From the NCBI GenBank assembly GCA_028697715.1, contig JAQVDS010000026.1:1-35491 (forward strand): a stretch of 35,491 bases of DNA. The letters are read 5' to 3'. How positions within the stretch are numbered: position 1 is the first letter of the stretch; each line of letters opens with the position of its first letter. Of this stretch, positions 13,775 through 22,594 are shown piece by piece. Below the pieces are notes generated by a model. The model had not been told where the DNA came from, did not search any database, and saw only the letters and a list, made by a program, of their open reading frames with translations. The position numbers and the translations under genes were made by a program. The DNA comes from Acidithiobacillus sp. (GTDB lineage: Bacteria > Pseudomonadota > Gammaproteobacteria > Acidithiobacillales > Acidithiobacillaceae).

Positions 13775-14587
13775 ATGAAGGGTAAGTGGACTGCAGTTGT
13801 GGTTGCTGGGCTCCTGGCTGTTAGTTCTCCGGCTTGGGCAGAATCCCAGGGGCAGCAGATTCTGCAGCTGCAACAGCAGGTGGCGGTGATGCAGGGCGAA
13901 ATCCAAAGCCTCATCGCGGTGCAAAAGGCTAGCCGGGGCAGTCAGTCTGCCCTCGGTGATCTACTCAATCGCTCGCAGCAGATGCAACAGGAAATCCGTG
14001 AGCTGCGCGGCGAGCTCGAAAGCAAAACCCACGCCCTTTCTGCTGCACAACAGGAAATCGATACCAAGCTGGTGGCGCTGTCTGCTGCTGTCGCGAGCAG
14101 CGGTGCTGCCACGGCGGTCACCGCCAGCAGTTCGAATGTCGCGCTGCTGAATCAGGCGCCAAGCAGTGCCATTGCTGCCGAGGCCAGCAGCGCGGCCAGT
14201 TCGCCCGTGCAGGGGTTGGGGCAAGCGGATTATCAGCGTGCCTTTGATCTATTGCGCTCGGGGAAATATGGAACGGCAGCCACTGCACTGCAGGACTTCA
14301 TCCATAAATATCCGCAAAGCAGCCTCGTCGTAGATGCCTATTACTGGCTCGGGCAGGCGCAGTATGTACTCGGACAGAATGACGCCGCCATCAAGAGCCT
14401 CAGCGCCGCTGCCCAGCATACGCAGAGTAGCAAAGCGCCAGATGCACTCTTGCGCATGGGTCAGATCTACCAGGCCATCGGACAGCCGGCCAAGGCGAGA
14501 GCCACCTTCAACCGGATTCTGAAGCAGTTCCCCAACACCCCGGCGGCGCAAAAGGCACAAACCCAGCTACAGGCCAGCGGCCAGTAG
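13775..14587 (+). CDS. cpoB: Cell division coordinator CpoB (YbgF)
   Basis: 270 aa from ATG 13775, 17 bp after pal, with GGAGG upstream. Residues 1-22 are a Sec signal peptide ending AWA. Residues about 25-110 form a coiled-coil trimerisation region (QILQLQQQVAVMQGEIQSL and following). An Ala/Ser-rich linker leads to three TPR repeats from about 155 (YQRAFDLLRSGKYGTAATAL, YYWLGQAQYVLGQNDAAI, LLRMGQIYQAIGQPAKARA). In the periplasm CpoB links Tol-Pal with septal peptidoglycan synthesis. The order pal-cpoB-queE-queC is the usual one. Confidence 0.94.
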   Translation: MKGKWTAVVVAGLLAVSSPAWAESQGQQILQLQQQVAVMQGEIQSLIAVQKASRGSQSALGDLLNRSQQMQQEIRELRGELESKTHALSAAQQEIDTKLVALSAAVASSGAATAVTASSSNVALLNQAPSSAIAAEASSAASSPVQGLGQADYQRAFDLLRSGKYGTAATALQDFIHKYPQSSLVVDAYYWLGQAQYVLGQNDAAIKSLSAAAQHTQSSKAPDALLRMGQIYQAIGQPAKARATFNRILKQFPNTPAAQKAQTQLQASGQ

Positions 14588-14589
14588 CT

Positions 14590-15228
14590 ATGGCGCGGCT
14601 GCGCATCACGGAAATTTTTCATAGCCTGCAGGGGGAAACCAGTGCCATGGGTCGTCCGGCGACCTTCGTTCGCCTTACGGGCTGCCCGCTGCGCTGCCAA
14701 TACTGTGACAGTGCCTACGCCTTTCACGGGGGCGAATGGATGGAGCTCGAAGAGATCCTCGCCCGGGTAGAGGAGCGTACAGACCAACTGGTTGTGGTGA
14801 CTGGGGGTGAACCCCTTGCCCAAGCCGGGGTGCATGATCTGCTTCAGAGTCTCTGTAACGCTAATCGTGAGGTCTATCTCGAGACCAGCGGCGCCCTTTC
14901 CGTGCGCGACCTCGATCCACGAGTGGTCAAGATTCTCGATATCAAGACCCCGGGCTCCGGGGAGAGCGAAAAAAATCATTGGCAGAATCTGCAGTACCTG
15001 AGTGCCCGCGATCAGGTAAAGTTCGTTCTGTGTGACCGCAAGGATTACGAATGGGCACGCGACGTTGTGCGCGAACATCCCTTGCCGGTTGCGGAGTGGC
15101 TCTTCTCTCCCAGTTATGGCGAGCTGGATCTGCGCGAGCTGGCCGAGTGGATACTGGCGGATCAATTGCCAGTCCGTTTGCAGGTGCAACTGCACAAATG
15201 GATTTGGGGCGACATCCCGGGTCACTAA
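14590..15228 (+). CDS. queE: 7-carboxy-7-deazaguanine synthase
   Basis: 212 aa, 2 bp after cpoB. A radical-SAM enzyme that contracts 6-carboxytetrahydropterin to 7-carboxy-7-deazaguanine in queuosine and preQ0 synthesis. The cluster motif CxxxCxxC is in TGCPLRCQYCDSAYAF (Cys32, Cys36, Cys39), preceded by SLQGETSAMGRPATFVRLTG. VTGGEP (SAM binding) and LETSGAL follow. The C-terminal QVQLHKWIWG is typical of QueE. It makes the substrate for QueC, encoded next. Confidence 0.96.
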   Translation: MARLRITEIFHSLQGETSAMGRPATFVRLTGCPLRCQYCDSAYAFHGGEWMELEEILARVEERTDQLVVVTGGEPLAQAGVHDLLQSLCNANREVYLETSGALSVRDLDPRVVKILDIKTPGSGESEKNHWQNLQYLSARDQVKFVLCDRKDYEWARDVVREHPLPVAEWLFSPSYGELDLRELAEWILADQLPVRLQVQLHKWIWGDIPGH

Positions 15229-15238
15229 TGGAGGGGGC

Positions 15239-15916
15239 ATGACGGCTAACGAAGCGATTCTGTTGCTTTCCGGGGGCCTCGACTCGGCTACCGTGGCAGG
15301 TCTTTTGCGGCGCGATGGTCGTGTCCTCCACGCCTTGTCTTTCGACTACGGGCAGCGTCATCAAAACGAACTGGATTACGCTCGTGCCGTGGCTCAGGCC
15401 GTGGGGGTGGCCAGTCATCGGATTCTCAAGATCGACCTGGGAGGGTTGGGCGGTTCGGCCCTCACCGATGCAGCCCTGGCGGTTCCGGAGACCGGCGTTG
15501 GCGATGGGATTCCGATCACCTACGTGCCGGCGCGTAACACCGTATTCCTCTCTTATGCCTTGGCCTTGGCGGAAGTGCTGGAGGTTACGGATATCTATGT
15601 CGGGGTCAATAGTCAGGACTACAGTGGCTATCCTGATTGCCGACCTGCCTTTATCGATGCCTTCAATCATCTTGCGACGGTGGCGACCAAGCTTGGCGTG
15701 GAAGGTGCAGCGCCACAGATACACGCACCCTTGCAGCAGTTGCGCAAGGCAGAGATCATCCGCGCCGGACTCGATGTTGGCGTCGACTACAGTCTCACCC
15801 GTTCCTGCTATCAGCTGGATTCTGCGGGACGCTCCTGCGGCCGTTGTGATGCCTGTCGCCTGCGCCTGGCGGCCTTTGCCGAACTCGGCATTGCCGATCC
15901 GGCCCCGTATCGCTAA
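15239..15916 (+). CDS. queC: 7-cyano-7-deazaguanine synthase
   Basis: 225 aa from ATG 15239, directly after GGAGGGGG. An ATP-dependent enzyme that converts 7-carboxy-7-deazaguanine to preQ0. The PP-loop SGGLDSATVAG (11-21) binds ATP. YVPARNTVFLSYALALAE and GVNSQDYSGYPDCRP are family signatures. A C-terminal zinc site is formed by CYQ...SCGRCDAC. The stop overlaps the convergent LysE-type gene by 4 bp. Confidence 0.97.
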   Translation: MTANEAILLLSGGLDSATVAGLLRRDGRVLHALSFDYGQRHQNELDYARAVAQAVGVASHRILKIDLGGLGGSALTDAALAVPETGVGDGIPITYVPARNTVFLSYALALAEVLEVTDIYVGVNSQDYSGYPDCRPAFIDAFNHLATVATKLGVEGAAPQIHAPLQQLRKAEIIRAGLDVGVDYSLTRSCYQLDSAGRSCGRCDACRLRLAAFAELGIADPAPYR

Positions 15917-16611
15917 AAGTGCAGCTCAGCAATCGCCAGGGCTAGCAGCGCCAGTCCAAGAAGCACGAAAATCCCTCCAGTCCACTGTTGTAGACGTTTT
16001 TTCGCGATGGGGCCGCGTAACCACCGGGCAAGACGCGCGCCTGCAGCGGAGTAGACGATATACCAACTGAATTCAATGACGGCAAAGCTGAGAATCAACT
16101 CGGCAAATTGCAGCTGCAGATTATCCTGGTAGCGCATGAATTGCGGCACCAGAGCTAGGGTAAAAAGGATGGCCTTGGGATTGCTCATGGCTACCAGAAA
16201 CCCGGTGCGATACAGGACGCCCGGTGAGTGTCTACCGGTTTCTGGCTCTGCGTCAGTCCCTTGCGGTTCTGCTGATGCGCTGCCGTTCCTGCCTGCCTGT
16301 CGCCAGGCCGAGATGCCGAGATAGAGCAAATACAGGGCTCCAATGACGCGCACGAGGGTAAAGAGCCGAGGCCAGCTTTGCAGAAACAGGCCAAGGCCGC
16401 CTACGGAAACCAGCATCATCAACAGCAATGCAGAAAAGCAGCCAAACATGGTAGCGACCGAACGCCTCAGGCCGTGTATTGCACCATGGGTCATCAGCAG
16501 GAGCATGTTGGGTCCTGGGATTCCGGAAATGACCAGGACCGTCAGTACATAGAGAAGCCAAAGATGCAGGCTCATCGGCGCCGCGGAACCAAGACGGAGA
16601 GTGTCTACCAC
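15913..16611 (-). CDS. LysE/RhtB-family exporter
   Basis: 232 aa. An inner-membrane amino-acid or metabolite exporter with about six hydrophobic segments. The family signature lies in the first helices (VISGIPGPNMLLLMTHGAIHGLRRS); MSNPKAILF follows in the middle. A polar, poorly conserved loop at about residues 105-130 separates the halves. GTG 16611 is chosen because AGGGGGG lies 3 bp upstream; ATG 16575 has no ribosome site. The substrate cannot be told. It separates tolB from the inverted pal-queC block. Confidence 0.88.
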   Translation of the reverse strand: MVDTLRLGSAAPMSLHLWLLYVLTVLVISGIPGPNMLLLMTHGAIHGLRRSVATMFGCFSALLLMMLVSVGGLGLFLQSWPRLFTLVRVIGALYLLYLGISAWRQAGRNGSASAEPQGTDAEPETGRHSPGVLYRTGFLVAMSNPKAILFTLALVPQFMRYQDNLQLQFAELILSFAVIEFSWYIVYSAAGARLARWLRGPIAKKRLQQWTGGIFVLLGLALLALAIAELHF

Positions 16612-16624
16612 TTCCCCCCTTTCT

Positions 16625-17890
16625 TTAGTGTGACCAGGCCGGCTGGCTATCCTCCCCCGCGCCGTGCAAGATCGCCAGGGTACGACCGTCGACGCTGGCC
16701 TCGGCCAAAACCTTGCGGCCGCCGCGGTGGGTACCGTAGATCACCATTTCGCCATTGTCGGCAAAACTTGGGTGGTCACAGTTGCCTTGGGCATCGAGAA
16801 CCTTCAGATCGCCGCCCGCGGCATTCATCACTGCCAGGGCATAGACGCCATCGGTACGATGGATGAAGGCGATGCGCTGCCCATTGGGGGAAAAGGCCGG
16901 GCTAGCATTGTAGTTGCCGCTGTAGCTAATGCGGTGTTGGCCGCCACCCTGGGCGTTCATGACAAAGATCTGCGGACCACCGTCTCGGTCCGACACGAAG
17001 GCGATTTGCCCTCCACTGGGAGACCAGCTGGGGGAGGTATTGATGCTGCCACCGTGGGTCAATTGTTGCCGCTGCCCAGTACGCAGATTGACGCTGAAGA
17101 TGTTGGTTTCGCCGCCTTCCGAGCGCGCATAGGCGAGTTCTTCTCCGTTGGGCGAAAAACTGGGCGCACTGACGATCTGGCCTCCCGGGGCAATGGCCTG
17201 ACGCGTGCCCGTGGCGAGGTTCTGCACGAAGATGGTGGCCCGCGAATTCACATACGTTACGTAGGCCAGCCGTTGGCTGTCTGGAGACCAGACCGGGGAG
17301 AGCAGAGGCATGCGCCCCTGCACCACCACGTGCGGATTCCAGCCGTCCGATTCCGCCACAATCAGCGAATACTCGGCCCCTACCTGACGCACATAAGCGA
17401 TGCGGCTGGCAAAGGGGCCGGGTTTGCCGGTGAACGCCTGATAGATCACGTCGGCTACGTGGTGCGCGGTCATATGCAATTCTGCCGGCGAGCAGGTGAA
17501 GCGTTTGGCGGCGAGTTCTTGGCCGGTGGCCACATTATAGACATAGACGGTGACCGTATAACCCGCGGCGCTTTTTTTCACCGCACCGACGGCGAGACCC
17601 GTGGCGCCGATGCCGGTCCAGGCACTGGACTGCACCGCACCCGGTGCCTGTGGGTCACTCGGATAGCTGGCTGGGCTGAGAACCCGGAACAGGCCGCTAT
17701 GACTAAGATCGGCCCGCACCACGTCGGCCACTGTCGGTTGTCCCGCAATGCCAGGGCCGAACGAGGGAATGGCAATCGGCAAGGCTGTGGAGACGCTCTT
17801 GGTCACCTGGACGGTCAGGGCCGCCTCGCTGGGCAAAACGAAAGCGAGGGCCAATAGTCCCAGAAGAAATACGATGACGCTCTTACGCAT
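16625..17890 (-). CDS. tolB: Tol-Pal system beta-propeller protein TolB
   Basis: 421 aa from ATG 17890, inside the end of tolA (8-bp overlap). Residues 1-23 are a Sec signal (MRKSVIVFLLGLLALAFVLPSEA). Residues about 25-160 form the TolB N-terminal domain. A six-bladed propeller of WD40-like (PD40) repeats follows, recurring as SPVWSPDSQRLAYV, APSFSPNGEELAYA, SPSWSPSGGQIAFVSDRDG and SPAFSPNGQRIAFI. It is the periplasmic partner of Pal, released or loaded by energised TolA. Last Tol gene of the minus-strand operon. Confidence 0.96.
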   Translation of the reverse strand: MRKSVIVFLLGLLALAFVLPSEAALTVQVTKSVSTALPIAIPSFGPGIAGQPTVADVVRADLSHSGLFRVLSPASYPSDPQAPGAVQSSAWTGIGATGLAVGAVKKSAAGYTVTVYVYNVATGQELAAKRFTCSPAELHMTAHHVADVIYQAFTGKPGPFASRIAYVRQVGAEYSLIVAESDGWNPHVVVQGRMPLLSPVWSPDSQRLAYVTYVNSRATIFVQNLATGTRQAIAPGGQIVSAPSFSPNGEELAYARSEGGETNIFSVNLRTGQRQQLTHGGSINTSPSWSPSGGQIAFVSDRDGGPQIFVMNAQGGGQHRISYSGNYNASPAFSPNGQRIAFIHRTDGVYALAVMNAAGGDLKVLDAQGNCDHPSFADNGEMVIYGTHRGGRKVLAEASVDGRTLAILHGAGEDSQPAWSH

Positions 17891-18881
17891 GGTTGAGATC
17901 CTCGGCGTTGAATCGGATGACGACGCTTTTGTAGGCGCTATAGGGTAGACCAATGGGAGGAACAAAAGGTGCCGCAGCTTCGACTGCGCGAATTACTGCC
18001 TGATCAAAGGCGGGATTGCCGCTGCCGCTGACTACGCGTGGCTGACCGATAATCGCTCCCGTTGGCGTCAGCTCGATCGCCACCTCGCATTTCAGCGATG
18101 CGGCAAAGGTGGTATCCCAGGCGCGGTATACCCGACGCTGTATTTTCTGTCCAAAGAGCGCCGCCAGGCGTTGATCCTCAGCGGCCTGCTGTGCCCGCGC
18201 TGCCGCCAGATTGGCCTCGGCCTGTGCCTTGGCCTGTGCCTCCAATTGTTGTTGCAGGGCCTTGGCCCGTGCTGCCTGGGCGGCCTTGGCCGCTTCCTCG
18301 GCCATTTGCTTCTTCAGCGCGGCGGCTCTGGCTGCTGCTGCCTTTTCTGCTGCAGCCTTCTCGGCAGCCTCTTTGGCGGCCCGTTCTTCTGCTGCCTTTT
18401 GCGCTGCGGCTTTGGCCGCCGCACGTTCGGCCGCCTTTTGTGCCGCAGCTTTCTCCGCTGCGGCTTTTTGTTCGGCGGCCCGTCGGGCAGCTAGCTCCTC
18501 CGCGTGTTTTTCCGCAGCCGCCCGCTCCGCCGCGAGCTGGGCGGCAGCTTCCCGTGCCTGCTTTTCGACTTGGGTGGGCGAGGGCTTCGCAGGCTGCGGC
18601 GCTGGCTTGGGCTCTGGCTCCGGCTTAGGTCTCGGGATCGGCGCTGGGGCAGGTTTTGGTGCCGGCTGTGGCACTGGCCTGGGGGCCGGTGCGGGGACGG
18701 GTGCAGGCTTTGCCGCTGGAGCGGGAGCCGGGCTTGGCAGAGTGCTCTCCAGCGTCGCCTGCATGGCGGCGTGCCCAGCAGCCGGGATATTGACGTGGAA
18801 GGTCCAGAACAATGCCACTAGGACCGCCACATTGAGGATGACGGCCAGCAGTAGCGGCAGGATGCGGGGTTGTTCGTTCAA
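17883..18881 (-). CDS. tolA: TolA, periplasm-spanning Tol-Pal energy transducer
   Basis: 332 aa. One N-terminal membrane helix (LPLLLAVILNVAVLVALFWTF), then a Pro/Ala/Lys-rich stretch (about 45-105) and a long Ala/Lys/Glu helical domain (about 110-235) rich in AEKAA-type repeats. A C-terminal TonB/TolA-like domain follows (ALFGQKIQRRVYRAWDTTF to the end). It transmits TolQR motor force to TolB-Pal. The start overlaps the tolR stop by 4 bp. The Ala-rich repeat gives long false ORFs on the opposite strand. Confidence 0.94.
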   Translation of the reverse strand: MNEQPRILPLLLAVILNVAVLVALFWTFHVNIPAAGHAAMQATLESTLPSPAPAPAAKPAPVPAPAPRPVPQPAPKPAPAPIPRPKPEPEPKPAPQPAKPSPTQVEKQAREAAAQLAAERAAAEKHAEELAARRAAEQKAAAEKAAAQKAAERAAAKAAAQKAAEERAAKEAAEKAAAEKAAAARAAALKKQMAEEAAKAAQAARAKALQQQLEAQAKAQAEANLAAARAQQAAEDQRLAALFGQKIQRRVYRAWDTTFAASLKCEVAIELTPTGAIIGQPRVVSGSGNPAFDQAVIRAVEAAAPFVPPIGLPYSAYKSVVIRFNAEDLNHA

Positions 18882-19297
18882 TGCCGTTCCGGTCGGGTAA
18901 GCAGGCCCACGTGGGAAATGCCTGCCTGCTGCAGGGCCGCCATGACTGCCATCACCTTGCCGTAGTCCGCATGGGCATCGCCACCGACCAGCACCTGTAA
19001 CTGCGCCGGATTACCAGCCCCGATCTTTTCTATGGAGTTCGCGAGGTTTTGTAGTTGCGGGCTCAGATGTTGATCCTTGTACTGGAGGTCGAGCTTGCCA
19101 TCCTTGGCTACCGAGATGACGATAGGCGGGATTTTGTCCGGCACGGGTTTGCTCACGCCCTTGGGCAGATTGACGTTGACACCCTGGGTCAAGAGTGGCG
19201 CGGAGAGCATGAAAATCACCAGCAGCACCAACGATACGTCGATGTAGGGCACGACGTTCATCTCGGCGAGCAAACGACGGCGCTTACGGCTTCTCAT
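18878..19297 (-). CDS. tolR: TolR, Tol-Pal motor subunit
   Basis: 139 aa, an ExbD/TolR protein. A basic cytoplasmic N-terminus (MRSRKRRRLLAEMNVVPYID) is followed by one membrane helix, VSLVLLVIFMLSAPLL, with the proton-path Asp20 at its start. A periplasmic domain follows with KGVSKPVPDK and LVGGDAHADYGKVMAVMAAL. With TolQ it forms the proton-driven motor. Overlaps tolQ and tolA by 4 bp each. Confidence 0.95.
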   Translation of the reverse strand: MRSRKRRRLLAEMNVVPYIDVSLVLLVIFMLSAPLLTQGVNVNLPKGVSKPVPDKIPPIVISVAKDGKLDLQYKDQHLSPQLQNLANSIEKIGAGNPAQLQVLVGGDAHADYGKVMAVMAALQQAGISHVGLLTRPERH

Positions 19298-19983
19298 ACT
19301 TTGCTCTCAGGCAATTGGCGATGCAGGATGTTGGTGAACTCATCCATGAAGACTTCATAATGGGCATCGAGTTCATCGAGGCGATGGACAAAGCGGTTAT
19401 AGAAAAAAGTGGCCGGGATGGCGGCAAACAGACCCGCGAGGGTCGCGATCAGCGCCTCGGCGACGGGTGGTGCCACCGCTGCCAGAGTTGCCTGTTGTGC
19501 CATACCGATGTTCATGAAGGTGGTCATGATGCCCCAGACCGTGCCGAGGAGGCCCACGAAGGGGGCTACGGAAGAAATCGAAGCAAGCAGGGGAAGATTG
19601 CTCTCCAGCTGGCCAATCTCGCGGATCTGGGCGCCGCGCATGGCGCGCCGCGCGGCATCCAGGGCATCGCCAGCGTGCCCCTTGCGCTGTCGCTGAAATT
19701 CTTCATAGCCTGCGCAGAAGATGCTTCCGGCGCCCATTTCCAACTGCGGATTGTTACTCACATTCTGGTAGATCTGTGCCATTTCACCGCCACTCCAGAA
19801 GCGTTTTTCAAAGCGTTTCAGAGCCCGATGTGCGCTGGAGAACACCATCCCTTTTTGAAAGATGACGAACCACGATACAACGGATGCGATCAGCAACAAG
19901 AGCAGGATACCCTGCACGACCGGACTGGCATGCAGGATCAGGTGGCTGAGGGATAGATGTTGGGCTGGGGCAGTGGTGTCCAT
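19294..19983 (-). CDS. tolQ: TolQ, Tol-Pal motor channel subunit
   Basis: 229 aa, an ExbB/TolQ/MotA protein with three membrane helices: about 20-42 (VQGILLLLLIASVVSWFVIF), about 130-155 (SISSVAPFVGLLGTVWGIMT) and about 165-190 (VAEALIATLAGLFAAIPATFF). The conserved GLLGTVWGIM and TLAGLFAAIPA segments line the proton path. The start lies 12 bp after ybgC. First of the tolQ-tolR-tolA-tolB genes. Confidence 0.96.
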   Translation of the reverse strand: MDTTAPAQHLSLSHLILHASPVVQGILLLLLIASVVSWFVIFQKGMVFSSAHRALKRFEKRFWSGGEMAQIYQNVSNNPQLEMGAGSIFCAGYEEFQRQRKGHAGDALDAARRAMRGAQIREIGQLESNLPLLASISSVAPFVGLLGTVWGIMTTFMNIGMAQQATLAAVAPPVAEALIATLAGLFAAIPATFFYNRFVHRLDELDAHYEVFMDEFTNILHRQLPESKV

Positions 19984-19995
19984 GGGGTCTCGTGT

Positions 19996-20418
19996 TCAGG
20001 GCTGGTCAGGGAAGAAGGCACGCAGCACGTGCCTGGGTATGGGGGTGGGGCGAAAATCAGCAGCCGTCAGACAGGCAACCTCGACCTCGCCGTGGCAAAG
20101 CAGCATCCCGGCATGCGCAACCTGCTGGGTAAAGCGCATGCGCAGGGGACGGACTTCGTCAATTTGGGTCTCGATGTCCAGCAACTGATTGAACCGGGCC
20201 GGAGCGCGGAAGTCGAGGCGCGCGCGGCGCACCGCAAAAATCACGCCATCGTCTCGCTCCAACTGGTCCAACTCGAGGCCCCTCTCGCGTAACATTTCCG
20301 TGCGGGCGCGCTCCATAAAGCGCAAATAATTGGCATGATACACCACGCCGCCGTGATCCGTATCTTCATAATATACGCGCACGGCGAAGTGACCTTGTGG
20401 CGTAGCGCTAGCCCGCAT
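19996..20418 (-). CDS. ybgC: Acyl-CoA thioesterase YbgC, Tol-Pal associated
   Basis: 140 aa from ATG 20418, which lies 11 bp inside the end of ruvB. A hot-dog-fold thioesterase with the family active-site segment [24 protein letters not shown]. It usually precedes tolQ, as here. It hydrolyses acyl-CoA or acyl-ACP, and its cellular role in envelope lipid metabolism is not settled. Confidence 0.93.
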   Translation of the reverse strand: MRASATPQGHFAVRVYYEDTDHGGVVYHANYLRFMERARTEMLRERGLELDQLERDDGVIFAVRRARLDFRAPARFNQLLDIETQIDEVRPLRMRFTQQVAHAGMLLCHGEVEVACLTAADFRPTPIPRHVLRAFFPDQP

Positions 20419-21454
20419 CGAAGAGACTCCCGGACTGCCCGGATTCCGGTCGTGGCAGCCCCAGGGCAAGGTAGCTCTGCGCCGTTGCGCAGCGGCCACG
20501 GGGCGTGCGGATGAGGTAGCCGGACTGGATAAGAAAGGGCTCGAGTACATCTTCGATGGTGCCCCGATCCTCGCCCAGCGCTGCGGCCAGGCTCTCCACC
20601 CCCACCGGTCCACCGCCAAAGCGCTCGATGATGATGCCGAGCAGGCGACGATCCTGGGGATCAAAGCCGTGCTCATCCACTTCCATCAGCTCTAGGGCGG
20701 CGCGGGCGGTGGCATGGTAGATCGTGCCATTGCCGCGTACCTGGGCATAGTCGCGTACCCGGCGCAGCAAGCGGTTCGCGATCCGTGGGGTACCGCGGGC
20801 ACGCGCGGCGATTTCACGCACGCCTTCCGGGGCCGCAGGTACCTGCAGAATCCCCGCCGAACGTGCGACGATGCGACTCAGCTCCTCGACGCTGTAAAAC
20901 TCCAAATGAAAACTGATGCCAAAGCGATCGCGCAGCGGCGAAGACAGGAGCCCGGCACGGGTGGTAGCGCCGATCAAGGTGAAAGGCGGCAAGCCGATCT
21001 TGATGGAGCGGGCCGCCGGACCTTCGCCAATTAGGATATCCAGTTCAAAATCCTCGAGCGCCGGGTAGAGGATTTCTTCCACTACCGGGCTGAGGCGATG
21101 GATCTCATCGACAAAGAGCACATCATGGGGTTGCAGATTGGTGAGGATGGCGGCCAGATCGCCGGCCTTGTCGAGAATCGGGCCAGAGGTCACCTTGAGG
21201 CCAGCGCCCATTTCCTGGGCAATGATGTGCGCCAGGGTCGTCTTGCCGAGTCCCGGGGGACCAAAGAGCAGGACGTGGTCCAGTGCCTCCTGTCGTTGCC
21301 GCGCCGCGTCGATGAACAATGACAGAGATTCGCGCAGGCGTTCCTGCCCCAGATACTCCTGCAGCAACCGTGGGCGCAGGGCGTGATCGACCTTGTCGCC
21401 AGATTGCTCGGTAGCACTCAAGTGGTCTCGGTTCATGGCGCTGGGAGTACTCAT
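20408..21454 (-). CDS. ruvB: Holliday junction branch-migration helicase RuvB
   Basis: 348 aa from ATG 21454; TTG 21463 and ATG 21436 are alternative in-frame starts with no decisive ribosome site. The AAA+ motor shows Walker [10 protein letters not shown], Walker [11 protein letters not shown], sensor 1 [11 protein letters not shown] and arginine-finger region [10 protein letters not shown]-terminal winged-helix domain follows ([22 protein letters not shown], then TPRGR). It drives branch migration with RuvA and hands junctions to RuvC. The minus-strand order is ruvC-ruvA-ruvB-ybgC-tolQ. Confidence 0.97.
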   Translation of the reverse strand: MSTPSAMNRDHLSATEQSGDKVDHALRPRLLQEYLGQERLRESLSLFIDAARQRQEALDHVLLFGPPGLGKTTLAHIIAQEMGAGLKVTSGPILDKAGDLAAILTNLQPHDVLFVDEIHRLSPVVEEILYPALEDFELDILIGEGPAARSIKIGLPPFTLIGATTRAGLLSSPLRDRFGISFHLEFYSVEELSRIVARSAGILQVPAAPEGVREIAARARGTPRIANRLLRRVRDYAQVRGNGTIYHATARAALELMEVDEHGFDPQDRRLLGIIIERFGGGPVGVESLAAALGEDRGTIEDVLEPFLIQSGYLIRTPRGRCATAQSYLALGLPRPESGQSGSLFDAG

Positions 21455-21471
21455 GGTCGACAAAGTTCCCG

Positions 21472-22053
21472 TTAACGACGCGCAAGAATTTGTAAAGATT
21501 GACGAATCAGTTCTTCGACGGGGAGCTCTCCCGACATCCCATCGACTACCCGTTGCGCCTCGATGGCCTTGTAACCCAGGCTCTGCAAGGCAGCGATAGC
21601 CTCCTGCTTGGGATCACTGGTCAGCGTGCCGGGCTGCAAAGGGGTGCCGCCAGCAGTGATCTTATCCTGCAACTCGATGATCATGCGCTCCGCCGTTTTG
21701 GCCCCAATGCCGGGAATGGCCGTGAGCCGTCTTTTGTCGCCCAGGAGCAATGCCTCGCGCAACTGTCCCACTTCCAGTCCCGCCAGGCAGGCGAGGGCTA
21801 CCTTGCCGCCAATGCCATTGACCTTGATCAGCAGACGAAAGAGTTCGCGCTCGTCGAGAGTCAGAAAGCCATAGAGTAGTTGGGCATCTTCACGCACGAC
21901 AAAATGCGTAAAGACCTGCAACGGACTCCCCTCGGCGGGGAGTCGGTAGAAGCAGGAAAGCGGCATCTCGATTTCGTAGCCCACGCCGGAGACGTCGAGC
22001 CACAGCCAGGGTGGGCGGCGCTGCAGGATCTTGCCGTGCAGGCTGGTGATCAT
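21472..22053 (-). CDS. ruvA: Holliday junction DNA-binding protein RuvA
   Basis: 193 aa, typical length. Begins [20 protein letters not shown] (OB-fold domain). Tandem helix-hairpin-helix motifs follow ([20 protein letters not shown] and [20 protein letters not shown]). The C-terminal domain (about 145-193) binds RuvB. RuvA tetramers hold the junction open. Its start overlaps the ruvC stop by 4 bp. Confidence 0.97.
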   Translation of the reverse strand: MITSLHGKILQRRPPWLWLDVSGVGYEIEMPLSCFYRLPAEGSPLQVFTHFVVREDAQLLYGFLTLDERELFRLLIKVNGIGGKVALACLAGLEVGQLREALLLGDKRRLTAIPGIGAKTAERMIIELQDKITAGGTPLQPGTLTSDPKQEAIAALQSLGYKAIEAQRVVDGMSGELPVEELIRQSLQILARR

Positions 22054-22559
22054 CGCCCGATGATCTCCCGGGACTGCCAGAACTGTTGCGTGCCGGCGCT
22101 GTGGGCGTGGCAGATGGCACAGGCCAGGGCATCGGCAGCGTCGGCCTGGATCGCCTCGTGCACGCCGAGGAGACGCCGCACCATGTGCTCCACCTGCGTC
22201 TTGTCGGCATGGCCGCCACCAACGGTCGCCTTTTTGATCTGCAGCGCCGTGTATTCACAGACCGGTAAATCATGCTCCAAGAGGGCGACCAGCGCCGCGC
22301 CGCGCGCCTGCCCAAGCTTTAGCGCAGAATCGGCATTGCGCGCGAGAAAGACCTGTTCTACGGCAGCGCTTTGCGGCGCGAAATCTCGTAGTACCTGCCG
22401 CAGTCCTCGATGGATGGCGGCAATGCGTTCTAGAAACGGCCGCCCGCTCACGTTGACGCAGCCGTGGGTGATATGGCGCAGACGTCCTGCGCAATCAGCC
22501 TCGATGATGCCGTAGCCAGTGCGCAGGGAGCCGGGATCGATGCCGATGATACGTTGCAT
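22050..22559 (-). CDS. ruvC: Holliday junction resolvase RuvC
   Basis: 169 aa. An RNase-H-fold endonuclease with metal-binding acids Asp8 (IIGIDPGSLRTGYG), the Glu in AAVEQVFLARNADSALKLG, and a C-terminal acidic pair in QADAADALACAICH. It cleaves Holliday junctions symmetrically. It lies 35 bp after yebC and overlaps ruvA. Confidence 0.97.
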   Translation of the reverse strand: MQRIIGIDPGSLRTGYGIIEADCAGRLRHITHGCVNVSGRPFLERIAAIHRGLRQVLRDFAPQSAAVEQVFLARNADSALKLGQARGAALVALLEHDLPVCEYTALQIKKATVGGGHADKTQVEHMVRRLLGVHEAIQADAADALACAICHAHSAGTQQFWQSREIIGR

Positions 22560-22594
22560 GGTTGCTGGCGTTTGTTTCGTCGCTCACCGCATCC

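Noticed and set aside
16664..17857. 397-aa plus-strand ORF opposite tolB
   Set aside because: TolB has clear propeller repeats and a signal peptide. The opposite frame is an effect of GC-rich codon use.
18062..18900. Ala-, Cys- or Leu-rich plus-strand ORFs opposite tolA
   Set aside because: They read the complement of the TolA Ala/Lys repeat region and have no recognisable domains or ribosome sites.
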